DNA of 64,000 bases from Phascolomyces articulosus. Its lineage: Eukaryota; Mucoromycota; Mucoromycetes; Mucorales; Lichtheimiaceae. A model generated the notes under the pieces. The model was given only the letters and a program-made list of their open reading frames with translations. It had not been told where the DNA came from and ran no database searches. Of this stretch, positions 40,946-52,133 are shown piece by piece. The translations under genes were made by a program, and so were the position numbers. Within the stretch, counting starts at the first letter, position 1. Every line of letters starts with the position of its first letter. The DNA lies in contig JAIXMP010000006.1 of NCBI GenBank assembly GCA_025677815.1, positions 1,364,001-1,428,000 on the forward strand. Reading direction: 5' to 3'.

Positions 40946-41768
40946 TTACAGTGTGACAGAGGAATCTAGGTCGATGTCAATTTAGGAAACGTATGTCCAA
41001 AACCTATTGTCTCAGTCATTTTCTTTTTTATTGCTCTTCTTTTTGTGTGCGTGGTGGCAAACCTCCAATAAAAATGTGACCAACATCTTTATGGTGTTGG
41101 AGTACATTATTATCATCCATAATAAGTTTGAACAGTCTGCTCTTCGTAAGCGAAAAAACTTTCTTTAGTAACCGAAAAATCCTCCTGTACTGTTCTCCTC
41201 GCTTTTTCATATAACAATTATCAATATCATCATGCAATTGATTTCTCATTTATTATATCCAAAAGAAAAAGATACGCTTATTTTTTATATTAGGATGATA
41301 CAAATTTCTAATGTTTCTGAATGTTTGTACTTTATTGTTGACGTTGTTATCAAATTACTCTTGCTCAACGGCTTTTGAGCAAAATGGCATTATATAAAAA
41401 AAATTGTTTGGAGAAAGAATGATAATACTACAAAGCCGAATAGTATTTACTTCAGGCACAATAAGTTTTATGTTGTAGTCATACAATATATATATATATG
41501 AATATATATAATGCCATAAAGAAAAACATAATGAAACAATATCCTGTAGATTACACAGCAAATACATTAAGATATAAATATTACTCTTTATAAATTGAGT
41601 CAGGTTTGTGTATCGACTACTATTATTTCTATATCTTGCTTTTTGTAGTCTTGTAAGCAAGGATGAGGAAAAAAGCACAGCATTATTAGAAAAGTTCATG
41701 CTATACCAGTTGATCAATTGAAAAAATCAAGCGCCTCGTTTTCTTTTCGCATCTACTCATTCTTCAAA
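40946..41768. other. Spacer before HET gene 3
   Basis: Just beyond the RNA candidate, 40970-41020 repeats pieces of its end (minus-strand GACTGAGACAA and AAATTGACA). A 73-codon minus-strand frame at 41028-41249 (ends GLPPRTQKEEQ) is not recognised and may be debris. The last part aligns weakly with the far upstream flanks of HET genes 1 and 2. Confidence 0.35.
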
Positions 41769-41926
41769 AATGTTTAAAGTTTAGTGGGCTTAGCTACTAT
41801 ACGTAATATGTCACATGAGTTTTTTTTTTTTGTGAAAAGATGTATTTATAAAGCGCTTAGTTCTTTTTTTTGGACTTCTTGGATAAAAACTTTATTTCCA
41901 TCTTTTTTTCAAATAATTCTTATCTA
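41769..41926 (+). promoter_or_regulatory. Promoter block of HET gene 3
   Basis: TTTAAAGTTTAGTGGGCTTA (41773-41792), then AATATGTCACA and ATTTATAAAGCGCTTA (starting 41844), match the blocks before HET genes 1 and 2. Here the TATA-like element is only about 83 bases from the ATG, against 285 and 304 in the other copies, so about 200 bases of leader are missing or were added elsewhere. Confidence 0.55.
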
Positions 41927-43597
41927 ATGTATATTACCTACGAGACCTCACAATATTCACAGGACCATTTTTTCAGCAGACATATCCATCCACCTAGACA
42001 AGTTCCCGATGGATTACCTAGATCAGAATTTATGCCCAGTAAATTGGTTCGTATCTCTGATATGAATATCGTTGATGGCTCCCAGGTGAATGAAGGATAC
42101 TGCGCGTTATCGTATTCTTGGAACCAATCTGGCGACATACAACAAGATAAGATGACAGAAAAGTCTATTCGAGTTGATGAAGGCAAACACAAGATTGTTT
42201 CCTATGATACTCTATTTCCTGATATGATTATCCCTTTTTACAAGCATTTTCAAACGAGCCAGCTGTATAAAATAAAACAAATTTTACAGATCATGGACGA
42301 AAACCATCACTTTCCAAAAACAACCAAATACGTTAAATTTGAAGGCATTATCCAGCAAATTTGCAAGGATTTCAACATCAAATATATATGGTTCGACCAA
42401 ATGTGCATTAATCAAGATAATAAGGAAGAAAAACACCGAGAGCTACGCAAAATGCATAACATATATGACAATGCTTATTGCACTGTTGCATTGGTTCCCG
42501 AATATCATTTTGTTAACCCTTATTATATTGATGGATATGAAGAGTATTTCTCTCGTTTATGGACCTTGGAAGAAGCCATAAAATCAAAACGATTGGTTTT
42601 TGTCGGCAAAGACATGCATGTGTGGGGAGAAAATATTCCAGGATACAATTCTGTATCTCAATTAATCAAACCATTATCGGATCTAAAGGTTCATCAAATC
42701 TTATACTATGCACATCAACGAAAAAGCACCAAAGATCATGATCGCGTTTTTGCACTCATCCATCTTTTTCCAGAATTCATGGACCAGATAAGCATCGATT
42801 ATGACCAACCATTGGAAGACCTCATGATTCAATTTTATGGACTTTTGGCTAAAAAAGATATCAGCATCTTATTTTTTAAAAAATGTTATGATTACGAATT
42901 TATAGAAGCAATCCAAAAGTACAAATTTTTGCCGTCGTGGACAGGTGCTCATGGGCAACATAAAAAATATACGAATCCAACAGCAACTATTACTACATCT
43001 TTTCAAAATTACAGCGTGATTCAAAAAACTATGCATTTAACAAGCACTTTTATCAAGAACGATAGGTTTATCGACAACGACTCCTTTGTTATACAACGAG
43101 AAGATCTGCCACCCAGTCCTGATGATGTCGAGGAGGGAGATAATAAAGTTGATTATCGGTTATGTGTGCACGCTCAAGTATCTGGAACAAGCAAAACAAA
43201 AATATTCCAAGTAACGCATTACCATTATGCAGATATTATTTTTCATGGGTTTGATCGTTTCGATCAAATATCTAATGAAATTAAACGATTATCAAGATTC
43301 ATGGAGATAAAAATGGAAACTCTGTGTTGGTGTCATAAAAAAAGAGATGATTTCCCATATATTGATTTTACCGAGTTAACAGACGATCTGGTGGATTCTT
43401 CTACACAGTATATGATAATTTCTGGAATTTTGTTTAATGGAGCTGGTTATGATGGACGCTACAAGCTCTACTCCCCTGTAATCAAAAAAGGATACAAAGA
43501 AAAATACTTTAAAGCAACTGGATGTTGTACAATAGATTACGAAAAGGATGTTTTCTCTGATTGTAATTTACCCACAAAAACATTTCTAATTCAATAA
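41927..43597 (+). CDS. HET-domain protein, copy 3
   Basis: Intronless, 556 residues, taking the Met of the shared MYITYET start; an in-frame Met 57 bases upstream lies too close to the TATA-like element to be preferred. HET blocks are intact: YCALSYSWNQSGD, IWFDQMCINQDNKEEK and RLWTLEEA, followed by RKSTKDHDRVFALIHLF. Between blocks 1 and 2 it has a longer insert (FPDMIIPFYKHFQ onward) that is shared with copy 2 but absent from copy 1. The C-terminal half has CWCHKKRDDF and ends TFLIQ like the other copies. It faces copy 4 tail to tail, with 380 bases between stop codons. The role in non-self recognition or programmed cell death is inferred from the domain only. Of the four copies, this and copy 1 have the best-preserved motifs. 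Confidence 0.85.
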   Translation: MYITYETSQYSQDHFFSRHIHPPRQVPDGLPRSEFMPSKLVRISDMNIVDGSQVNEGYCALSYSWNQSGDIQQDKMTEKSIRVDEGKHKIVSYDTLFPDMIIPFYKHFQTSQLYKIKQILQIMDENHHFPKTTKYVKFEGIIQQICKDFNIKYIWFDQMCINQDNKEEKHRELRKMHNIYDNAYCTVALVPEYHFVNPYYIDGYEEYFSRLWTLEEAIKSKRLVFVGKDMHVWGENIPGYNSVSQLIKPLSDLKVHQILYYAHQRKSTKDHDRVFALIHLFPEFMDQISIDYDQPLEDLMIQFYGLLAKKDISILFFKKCYDYEFIEAIQKYKFLPSWTGAHGQHKKYTNPTATITTSFQNYSVIQKTMHLTSTFIKNDRFIDNDSFVIQREDLPPSPDDVEEGDNKVDYRLCVHAQVSGTSKTKIFQVTHYHYADIIFHGFDRFDQISNEIKRLSRFMEIKMETLCWCHKKRDDFPYIDFTELTDDLVDSSTQYMIISGILFNGAGYDGRYKLYSPVIKKGYKEKYFKATGCCTIDYEKDVFSDCNLPTKTFLIQ

Positions 43598-43977
43598 AAA
43601 ATTAGTATCATTTCAACAGAGCTATAAGCTTTTAATATTTTTTGCTTCTATTAGTATTGGATGTCATATTGTATGAAAGCTAAATATGTAGCTCTTTAAT
43701 ATAGTTTTATAATCAAAGATATACTACACCATATGTAAGAAGGTTGTAGAATGATACAAGGTGTCTTATCAATAGTTGCAAGTTGCGGAGTTTTTTACCA
43801 TTTCTTAGAGATTCTTGTAATAAATAGATTTGATTTATTGCTTTAGTTTTCTTTCATATCGGAAACCTAACACTGGTTTAAGATACAAAACTACGTATGT
43901 AAGGTAACGAAAAATACGTATAGAAAATAATATGGTTGATTTAGTTTATTGTACATCCTAGTACTCATATATATCTT
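43598..43977. other. Spacer between convergent HET genes 3 and 4
   Basis: AATAAA hexamers overlap both stop codons (43593-43598 plus; 43977-43982 minus). No further feature is seen; the flank of genes 1 and 2 (the CAACAACTACACGTTAG block) is not present here. Confidence 0.45.
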
Positions 43978-45837
43978 TTATTGAATGAAAAACGTTTGCT
44001 TGGGTAAACTACAACCAGAGAATAAATACTGCGGGTTTTCTATTTCACAAGTGCCTATAGCTTTATAGTATTCTTCTCCGCGTTTCTTCTTTATTATTGG
44101 ATAATTCACCGCGGCATTCTTGTTATAACGTCGTTTGAAAGGAATGCCAAATAGTATCACATACTGTGCAAACGGATCATCCACACCTTCTGTTAACTTG
44201 CTTAAATCAATCCTTGCACGGTCCAGATCTTTGAAAGCACGATGTTCATTATCCATGTCGTAATACCAGCACAAGTTCTCCTTTTTTATCTCGATAAACC
44301 TTGATAATTTTTGGAGCTCTTTAGAGATCTTCTTGAGTATATTTTCATTTTCAAAAATGTCTTGATAAGAACTTGTGTTGGCTAATTTTATGATTTTTGT
44401 TGCTTGATAGGTTCCAAATTGCTGAACAGATGATATACCCAGTCGATAAGAATGGTTGTTGATAATATTATCTATATCATCATTCTTGTCAGAAATTGGT
44501 GGGATATCATCGATGTGTAAAGTGAATGAATCATTGTTGGTAGATTGTTGGTCATTGTTGGTAACATAGATACATGAAATGATTTCCATGGTTTTCCCTG
44601 TCACATTGTAATTTTGAAAAGTGGTTGTTATTGTATTTACATTTGTTGGGTGTTGTCCATGAACACCAGTCCATGAGGGCAAGAATGTGTATTTTTGCAT
44701 TGTTGATGTATAACCATCGGTGAATTTCGTGAAAAACAAGATGCTAATATCTTTTTTTGCTAAAAGACCGTAAAATCGAATCATCACGGTTTCGATAGAT
44801 TCATCGTAATCAATGTTGAAATGGTGGTTGATGTCGGGGAAAAGGTTAATAAGGGCAAAAACACGATCATGATCTTCCATGGTTTTTCGCTGATGTGCAT
44901 GATACAGAATATCTTTAATATTCAACTCTTCTGATGGTTGATTTAATTGGTATAAACCATTAAAAACGTCGGAAATCATATTGTCTAGCCATAAATGAAT
45001 ATTTCTTCCTACAAGAAGAACCCTTTTTGAATCTATCGCTTCTTGTAAAGTCCATAAACGTTTAAAATATTGGTGTTGATGTAACATATTCTCGGCAGCA
45101 AGGAAATCATTACGTTGCGGTCGTTTTTCGTTGTTATGGTGAGAAGGAACAACGTTTAAGCGAAATTCAGGTACAAGCGCAATGGTACAGTAAGCATTGC
45201 TGTATATGTTATTCAAGCTGTGTATTTCTCGTTGTTTTTCTTTTTTGTCGTATTGGTTAATGCACATTCGATCATACCATAGGTATGTGATGTTGAATTG
45301 TATACATATTTGCTGGATGATGCCTTCAAATGTAACATGTACTACTTCTTGATACTCGTCATCTTCATCTTTTTTTGTTCCATCCATATATTTCCTATCG
45401 TCAATGTAATTTAAAAGTCGCAGTTTACGGATCATCTTGTTATATACTCCTTTAAAACGAGGTTTTTCTTTTTCGACAGAGCCATAATACGTATCATCAA
45501 CAGTATGTGATGATAAGCAGCTGCTAGTCGGTTGTGGCCGTTGTCGCGTATGAATAATTTTGTGTTTTCCTTTATCGATCCAACTCTTTTCTCCAGTGAG
45601 TTCATCGAGTACATTTTCTCCCGATTGGTCCCTGGAATATGATAATGCACAGTACCCTTCATTTACTTGACAACCATCGACGACTTTCATATCAGAGATG
45701 CGAACAAGTTTAGTGGGCATAAAATCAGCTTTAGGCAACGAATAAGGAACTCTTTTGGGTGGTTGATCATGTTTAGCAAGGCGTGAATAGTAATCCGTCT
45801 TATTTACCCATTGCGTACTCTCATAAGTGATATACAT
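43978..45837 (-). CDS. HET-domain protein, copy 4 (divergent)
   Basis: Intronless, 619 residues, the longest of the four. It starts with the shared MYITYEST block and ends TFFIQ. Block 2 (LWYDRMCINQYDKKEK), block 3 (RLWTLQEAI) and the downstream RKTMEDHDRVFALINLF are good. In block 1 the usual Trp is replaced: YCALSYSRDQSGEN in place of YCALSYSWNQSGD, a TGG to AGG type change. Copy-specific inserts lie between blocks 1 and 2 (HTRQRPQPTSSCLSSHT onward) and before block 3 (SHHNNEKRPQRND). The promoter block with ATTTATAAAGCG found before copies 1 to 3 is not seen upstream. It is open along its full length, so it is probably still a gene, but it is the most diverged member and may differ in activity or expression. 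Confidence 0.82.
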   Translation of the reverse strand: MYITYESTQWVNKTDYYSRLAKHDQPPKRVPYSLPKADFMPTKLVRISDMKVVDGCQVNEGYCALSYSRDQSGENVLDELTGEKSWIDKGKHKIIHTRQRPQPTSSCLSSHTVDDTYYGSVEKEKPRFKGVYNKMIRKLRLLNYIDDRKYMDGTKKDEDDEYQEVVHVTFEGIIQQICIQFNITYLWYDRMCINQYDKKEKQREIHSLNNIYSNAYCTIALVPEFRLNVVPSHHNNEKRPQRNDFLAAENMLHQHQYFKRLWTLQEAIDSKRVLLVGRNIHLWLDNMISDVFNGLYQLNQPSEELNIKDILYHAHQRKTMEDHDRVFALINLFPDINHHFNIDYDESIETVMIRFYGLLAKKDISILFFTKFTDGYTSTMQKYTFLPSWTGVHGQHPTNVNTITTTFQNYNVTGKTMEIISCIYVTNNDQQSTNNDSFTLHIDDIPPISDKNDDIDNIINNHSYRLGISSVQQFGTYQATKIIKLANTSSYQDIFENENILKKISKELQKLSRFIEIKKENLCWYYDMDNEHRAFKDLDRARIDLSKLTEGVDDPFAQYVILFGIPFKRRYNKNAAVNYPIIKKKRGEEYYKAIGTCEIENPQYLFSGCSLPKQTFFIQ

Positions 45838-48579
45838 TTTTCTATTTTATAATATATCATCTGCTACTATCAGAAAATCAAATGTGTATTTTTTAAAACA
45901 AACTATTTACTTACAATGATAGAGATGTGTATTATACAGCAAGGAGTATATTATAGGTAGAACGGTGATAAACAGAGTAAATGTATATATAAAGAAAGAT
46001 GGTAATATCTAGTATATGTAGCAAGGGCAACTATGAATAAGTAATGTTGTTGTTGATGAGTGATAAATAATATATAGTAATGTAGAAAAGATGTCAATAA
46101 GAGGAAAAGGATAGATGAAAAGTCGTTTCAAAAGTTTTATCGTCATCTACCATTAGGTGCTACCCAATTATTATGAAAATATGCTATAATTACAATCCAT
46201 GAAACACTACTAAGCCCAATCACAAATATTCGGAAGAATATAATCACTACTAACTGTATGACGCATTGTATAAAAGGCTGTTCACTCATTTAAATATGAT
46301 ATCATAAAAAATGTATAACGATTTCAAACAAGTATTGTCGATATTCGTATTACGTTTATTGTTGTCAAGCCATAAAATATGAAGAATAAAAATAACTTAA
46401 TCATTCAAAATAGAAAGAAAAAAGATAAAAAAAGAGTTCACTTGTTTTTTTTATATATCGGTCTGTTTCCTTTAAATGGCACTTCTTCCTTTATTAATTC
46501 CTCATTGGTGACACAAAAACGCCAAAAATAGCTTTTGAAAGTTTTGCTATTATATTATAGCCCTAAACTGACATCATATCCATTCTACTTGAGAAAGGTA
46601 CTGCTTTCATCTGTGTAATTAAATTTAGGAAACAGCACATATTTGGTTATATAAATAATATGATTAATATAATGTGTAATTAGCTTTGTGAAGCGGTGAA
46701 TGGTTGAAACTAAGTGACAATGGATAGATTTATATTAAAAATGAATATAAAAAAAACCTTTTTATCATAGTTAGATAACTTCAAATAATTACATACAAAT
46801 ATTTGATCTGGATTGAATAGAAAAAGCTGCAAAAGCTGTGTCTTTATATGTCTACAAGCCCCTCCAGGAACTTTGGATGATAGTTTAATTAAACATTACT
46901 ATTATTATATCGAGGACTACTTAAGGAATCTTTCAATATTGGTACACGAAATATGAGCAGGGGCACTGATTTATTGGAGTTTCTGAGACACCGAGCATAG
47001 AAAATCTGATGACCCGCTTTAACAACAGTTGCATGATAAATTTTGAGTTCCCACTTTCTCTTTCCCTGTTTCAGGCACAGTATTTTTCTCTTTTTGCTTT
47101 CGCACTCCATCTCTTTGCTTTTACATTTGCGGTGAGTAGTATTTTTATTGAAATTGATTTTATCTAGAATCGAGATTTAATTAAAGTCAATGTTTTGATG
47201 GGAGAGAGATGAAGGTATTGCTACTATTGATTTCTACGTCTCGATCTCTTGAAATGAGATTGTTCATTTAATTGGTGTGGAACTGTTTTTTATTAATCCT
47301 TTATATCTATAAATGATGTTTAGTCATTGGAATGTTATGGATTCAGTGGTTACAATATGGAAGGATTGGAGGAATGATTTTTTTTTTGATTGATAGGTTG
47401 AGTACCATGTTGAATAGCTCGTGTCAAGAGTTTTATCCTTGGGGTGTCGTGCTATATACCCCGTGCTGATAGTGACAGTTCTGCTAAGGGATGCCTAAAG
47501 TGTATTTTGCCGTCAAGCTTGGGAAGGGTCAGGATAAACCCTGTTGTCGAATATTTTATATGGATTCATTGGACTATAATCTCATGGTATTAGTAGATAC
47601 TATGGATACGACGGATGAATTGGAAATTCCAAACCTGTGGATAAATGGATTGAATGGAAGGACCAGAGATTCGATAACATTTTTAAGGGTATCTTATTTA
47701 CTGGTTGTGTATGTAGTTGGCTTTCTTTTTATTTATTCTTTAAGAATTATCATTTTGATTATATTATCCATTGAAACACCAGGGTCTAAGACTCAAGATA
47801 GGGAAAAGGTGAATACAATGATTATCAGTTGCGAAAAAGTACCTATATAATATAACAGTGAATCGATATTTGAAGAAAAATAATAAATCCATATATCTAT
47901 TGATTCATTGTTCTGCAGAGGGGCATAAAATTATAAAACTGGTGGCACTATTTTCATGATTATTTTTGCATCCAATATTATGTTGTAATAATTTAAAGGT
48001 GTTTTAAGCTTCAACTTGGCTAGTTGTAACGTTATGTCATATATCAATGGAATTTTTCAAAGGAGAAGTGGATCAGATTTGTTGTCCTTTAGTATAGTTC
48101 TAATTTCAAGCCGTCCCTCTCTATCGGGATGGATCCTTTTTTTTTATTATTAGCGTGGTCAAATTCAATTTTCCCTATGTAATTCTTTTAATATGACACT
48201 AAAATTGATGTGACATGATAGACATGGAGAACAACAACCACAAGGCATAAAAAAAGGAGAAAAGGAATGATGTTCGGCCGTATATGGTTTAACTCATTAA
48301 TGTCATTTCATATATTAAAAACTTAGGAATAAATGTTTAAAAAAAATAGGTACACAGACCCTGAGGACAAGCAAAAGAAAATAAAGCAACATAATACTGT
48401 AAAGACACTCTTTTTTCAAAAAGTAGAAAAAAATGTGTATCATTGTTGTAATAATATATATTAAAATTTAATAATTATTATGAGGTATATTGTAAGTGAA
48501 TTTATAAACATAAAGTTGAGTGTATAGTTGAAAAAAAAAGTATTACAAAAATTCCATTTTATACAACAATCTTTGTTTT
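45838..48579. other. 2.7-kb gap with possible gene debris
   Basis: Two frames have somewhat gene-like composition: 46889-47110 (minus, 73 codons, Lys/Arg-rich start) and 47491-47850 (plus, 119 codons, starting MPKVYFAVKLGKGQDKPCC). The second begins faintly like RNase H N-terminal caulimovirus-type (viroplasmin) folds of fungi, but lacks the rest of the motif, then turns into hydrophobic sequence that may be intron read-through. I do not call either. The remainder is AT-rich. Confidence 0.35.
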
Positions 48580-49863
48580 TTATGGTGTTGTTTGTTTGCC
48601 GAGTGCCCATTTACGTCTGATCCAGCAGAATGATGGAAGGTGATTCATAAACCGTTTATAATTACTACAGGATGATCGTTGACCCAGCATAGAAACATCC
48701 ACTGTGAGACAAATTGGAATAAAGTATCGCGTGGTGTCACCTCGACTATTTTTATGATTCTGATTGGATACAATATGTTGCTTTGCTGATGCTGCATTAT
48801 TGAATAAACATGGCGATCGTGCATCATGTTTGTTACTATTGATATCTTCTTGCAGATGATGCTGATCATGCGCTAAAATGAGAGACATGCTGCTATTGTT
48901 TGTGCTACTGCTATTGCTGCTTGAAGTATCATCTGCTCCGAGAACAATTGGTTGTTGAGTACTCACAGAATACGTAAATTGCCATGCGGGTGTAGTTGTC
49001 AAAGATGATGATGAAGCATAGGTGACATGAGGATGGATCTTAGCCACTAGCCTTTCTTGGAAATGTCTTGCTCTAATACTTCGAATTCCGCAACGTCGAA
49101 TCCCTACCCTTCTTGTTTGTCTTGTGATACATGTCATCATGGGTGAACTCGAAGAACAAGATAAATCAGAAGGGAGAATCGTTGATGACGCTGTAGTCGG
49201 GGTGGTTGTATTGGAGTGGTGTTGCTTTTCTTCTATTTTACTATGAGTTATTTTTTCACGATAACGTCGTGTTTCTTTTACAAACAAAGAGGAAGAAAGA
49301 ACCATGTCATAATGATGCACTTGAATGTGTCTTAATGTAGGAGCGTCTGTCGATCCATCACACTTGTATCGTTGAAAACATTGTTGTTTTTGCTGTTGGT
49401 CACTACCAACATAGCCACGCCCACTTTGTCGACTTGCTGGTATATCAGGGGTAAATGTAGCACATAAAGTAGTTTCATCCAAAGATTGAAATTGATATCG
49501 ACATGTCCATCTTCCTCGTCCCTCCTGATCTATCATGGTAGTCAATTGTAAGTCAGGCAAAAGGTATACTTGTAAAAGTTGACATACTATTTGACGAAAT
49601 CGGAGGGATACTTGAGCTAAAGCATGTAATGATTTAAAGTCAAGTTCTGGACAAAGTAAAAGGTATAATAAAACATCATCTGAGAGTCGGTAAATGGTAG
49701 GTAGAAAAGTTGGTTGTTGTAAATCTCGTTTCTGCTGTAATGGCAATGGACCCGATGCTGTTGTTGCTGCACAGTGAAAATGTTTTTTATGCTTCAAAGA
49801 AGGAGGATTGGTGATTGCTTTTATTGTTGTCCATGGGCGATGTATTTTCAAGTCCAACCCCAT
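48580..49863 (-). CDS. F-box-like hypothetical protein
   Basis: Single exon, 427 residues, starting MGLDLKIH just upstream of AT-rich sequence. Residues about 57-100 (IYRLSDDVLLYLLLC, then FKSLHALAQVSLRFRQIVCQ) have the Leu/Val pattern of an F-box, which binds Skp1 in SCF ubiquitin ligases. No leucine-rich or WD repeats follow. Instead there is an ordered stretch with RGRWTCRYQF and a Ser/Thr/His/Gln-rich centre, then more ordered sequence to the C-terminus (FIPICLTVDVSML, SFCWIRRKWALGKQ). The protein is unlike the F-box/LRR family at 56-57.9 kb. The F-box call is tentative; the open frame itself, long and complex, is convincing. Confidence 0.65.
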   Translation of the reverse strand: MGLDLKIHRPWTTIKAITNPPSLKHKKHFHCAATTASGPLPLQQKRDLQQPTFLPTIYRLSDDVLLYLLLCPELDFKSLHALAQVSLRFRQIVCQLLQVYLLPDLQLTTMIDQEGRGRWTCRYQFQSLDETTLCATFTPDIPASRQSGRGYVGSDQQQKQQCFQRYKCDGSTDAPTLRHIQVHHYDMVLSSSLFVKETRRYREKITHSKIEEKQHHSNTTTPTTASSTILPSDLSCSSSSPMMTCITRQTRRVGIRRCGIRSIRARHFQERLVAKIHPHVTYASSSSLTTTPAWQFTYSVSTQQPIVLGADDTSSSNSSSTNNSSMSLILAHDQHHLQEDINSNKHDARSPCLFNNAASAKQHIVSNQNHKNSRGDTTRYFIPICLTVDVSMLGQRSSCSNYKRFMNHLPSFCWIRRKWALGKQTTP

Positions 49864-51654
49864 TGTTATTATTAATTAATTATAAAAATTATTAAATACT
49901 ACAAGAAAAAGAAAGGTAATATAGGATATTTTATACGTAGATAGATGAAGATATTTATGCATATATATATATTAAAGAATTTTATGATAAACTATGAATA
50001 ATATCGAAGTGTACGGATCAGTAATGGAATGAGGGAAAAGAAGAATAAAAAAAAAGTAAAAAATAGATTCAAGGAAATTTATCGAAAAGGAAGGTCAGGT
50101 GCGTATGCATTTTTAGCATCCTGAACCAACTGCAGGTTTATTTTGGGTATGTGTTTGTGTTATTATTATGCTATTTACTACTTAGAAGAAAAAAAAGGAG
50201 TAAAGGGGGAGAAGGAGGAAGGAGAAAAGAAGACAGAGGACGAGGTAAGAAAGAGTAGGTATGTTGTGTTTTTGCGCGATGTAAAATTATTATTTTGTAT
50301 GCTTATGTATATCAGTCTATCGCATGTAATAATATGCCAATTCAAAAGAAAACCCGGGGTAATTTTTAATAAGGTTATCATTTTCTTGTATTCACTGTTT
50401 TTTCTTATTTCTTTCTCGTTTTCGGGTGGCCGATAAAAGGGAATAACGAAGAAAAAGAAGGAGTAGAGTTGCTTAGAAAATCATGATAATATAATTATTA
50501 TTAAGTTATAAAGTAGTACGTTTGCAGATCGCGTATGTGTGCGAATTTTTAATTTACAGGAGATGAAATCAATGACACGTAGTAGGGGATAATATCATCA
50601 TTCATTTTGTACTATCATCAGCACGGTAGTAATAATATATGTAATCTTGATAAAAAATGTTTTCTTCTTCTATATGTACATGCAGTAAAACCATTCCTCA
50701 CCACCACCATCACAACAACAGCTGTTCTATGAAATTGATAAATGTACGCTATGGCTCTTTCTTAAATCCTGTATCTATCTGCACATTTTTTTTTCCAATT
50801 CTCACGACAACTTAAATTCTTGTTTGATTCTTCTATTTATACATTGTTGCAAAACATTGAGTTGGATGGCTATTCAAAACAGAAACAAAAGCAGAAGTTT
50901 GGACCAACCAATTTATACTTAAGGGATGGTTATGTGTCTTTTACACTTCTCAAAAACAAACTTCATTTGAACACTCTTTGATTTCTACTATCCACCCTAA
51001 TGGTTTTCACTAATGCTGATTTTTATATTAAAAATTCTCGGTGGAATGCCGTTATCTTTCCATTATTATGTTCCACATAATATATCATTATAATAGCCAA
51101 AGTATTCTTTCTTTAGTCCCCCTTTCAAAAATAAGTACCTGTACTATAAACATGTTTGTTTTATTACTTGGATTGACTCAATTAAGTATATTAAAGTATT
51201 ACGAATGAGAATCTTTATCATAATATCGTCATGTGATATTGAAATATAATAATATTTGTGATAAAACATGGAGTATTTTCTTGAAACTTTTTTTTTGGGG
51301 GGAAAGGATAAAAGATTCGCGATGGTCAGGTTAATAATGAAAGGGACGTCAGGCTCAGTTGGAACATTTTCAGCAGTCACCTCTTTCAGACTTTCACCAT
51401 GCCCCTAAAATCATATGGGGATATCATTCAGGATGGCGGTCCTTCTCAAATTACTGCTTCATTCCTAATTATCAGCTCACACCATCAACTCACGTAAATC
51501 AATATCAGAAAGGAATGATAATGGAGAATGATAAGATTCAAAAAAAACCATGCTCAAGCTATTTTTCAACACCAATAATACGCCACGGAAGAATGTTTAC
51601 GAATTTAATTGACCCTATATCATCCTGACTATACAAAAACTATTAGGAACTACT
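49864..51654. other. Upstream region of the F-box-like gene and AT-rich spacer
   Basis: Short low-complexity frames only. 51350-51630 has more balanced composition and could be the eroded start of the relic that follows. No RNA or repeat is supported. Confidence 0.35.
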
Positions 51655-52133
51655 ATGTCTAGTAAGCCCTCATCTCTTGAGGAGAGTACCGACGAGTTTA
51701 GCGTTTTCTTTGATGTATCAAGTATTCTAGTGAAAGAAAAAGAATTCTTCAATGCAACATTGGTATTTGTCATTGCCATATCGTAAAAAAAAGTCAAGCA
51801 TTGTCTGAAATGCCATTTCCAGATAAAGAGTCTTACAACATTGCTCTCACCAAATATATAGAGATTGATACCATACATTTTCAAGCAGTTAGTTCACTTC
51901 CTCTGCAAGAACAACTTTTCAAACTTGAATTGAAGAACCGTCTACCTACCTGTTTAAAAACAGGAGATTTGGAATGGGAACTTCGAAACACCTTATCCAA
52001 ATTCGACCATGTCGTATTTTCGTTGATAATTTTTCATCTCTTTTCTTCTTTACCACAAAATTATTCTAACCCATCAAAAGTACATTTAAGACAAAAATCA
52101 ACTCAAAAATCCATGTTCAAAAACTCATATTAA
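51655..52133 (+). pseudogene. Possible LINE ORF1-like relic
   Basis: A frame opening MSSKPSSLEESTDEFSVFF stops at 51784-51786. Reading continues in another frame (ALSEMPFPDKESYNIAL, then LFKLELKNRLP and DLEWELRNTLSKFDHVVF) to 52133. The second part has the spacing of the RRM-like nucleic-acid-binding region of fungal non-LTR retrotransposon ORF1 proteins (hydrophobic strand, LP, then L...L...LS.FG.V). That resemblance is from memory of the pattern. One shift and one stop make it non-functional. No reverse transcriptase is nearby. Confidence 0.35.

Noticed and set aside
41870..41926. Longer start for HET copy 3 (MDFLDKNF...)
   Set aside because: It lies within about 26 bases of the TATA-like element and is not shared by the paralogues.
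47491..47850. 119-codon frame MPKVYFAVK... as an RNase H N-terminal-type protein
   Set aside because: Only the first few residues resemble the fold; the rest becomes hydrophobic read-through. Kept as possible debris only.
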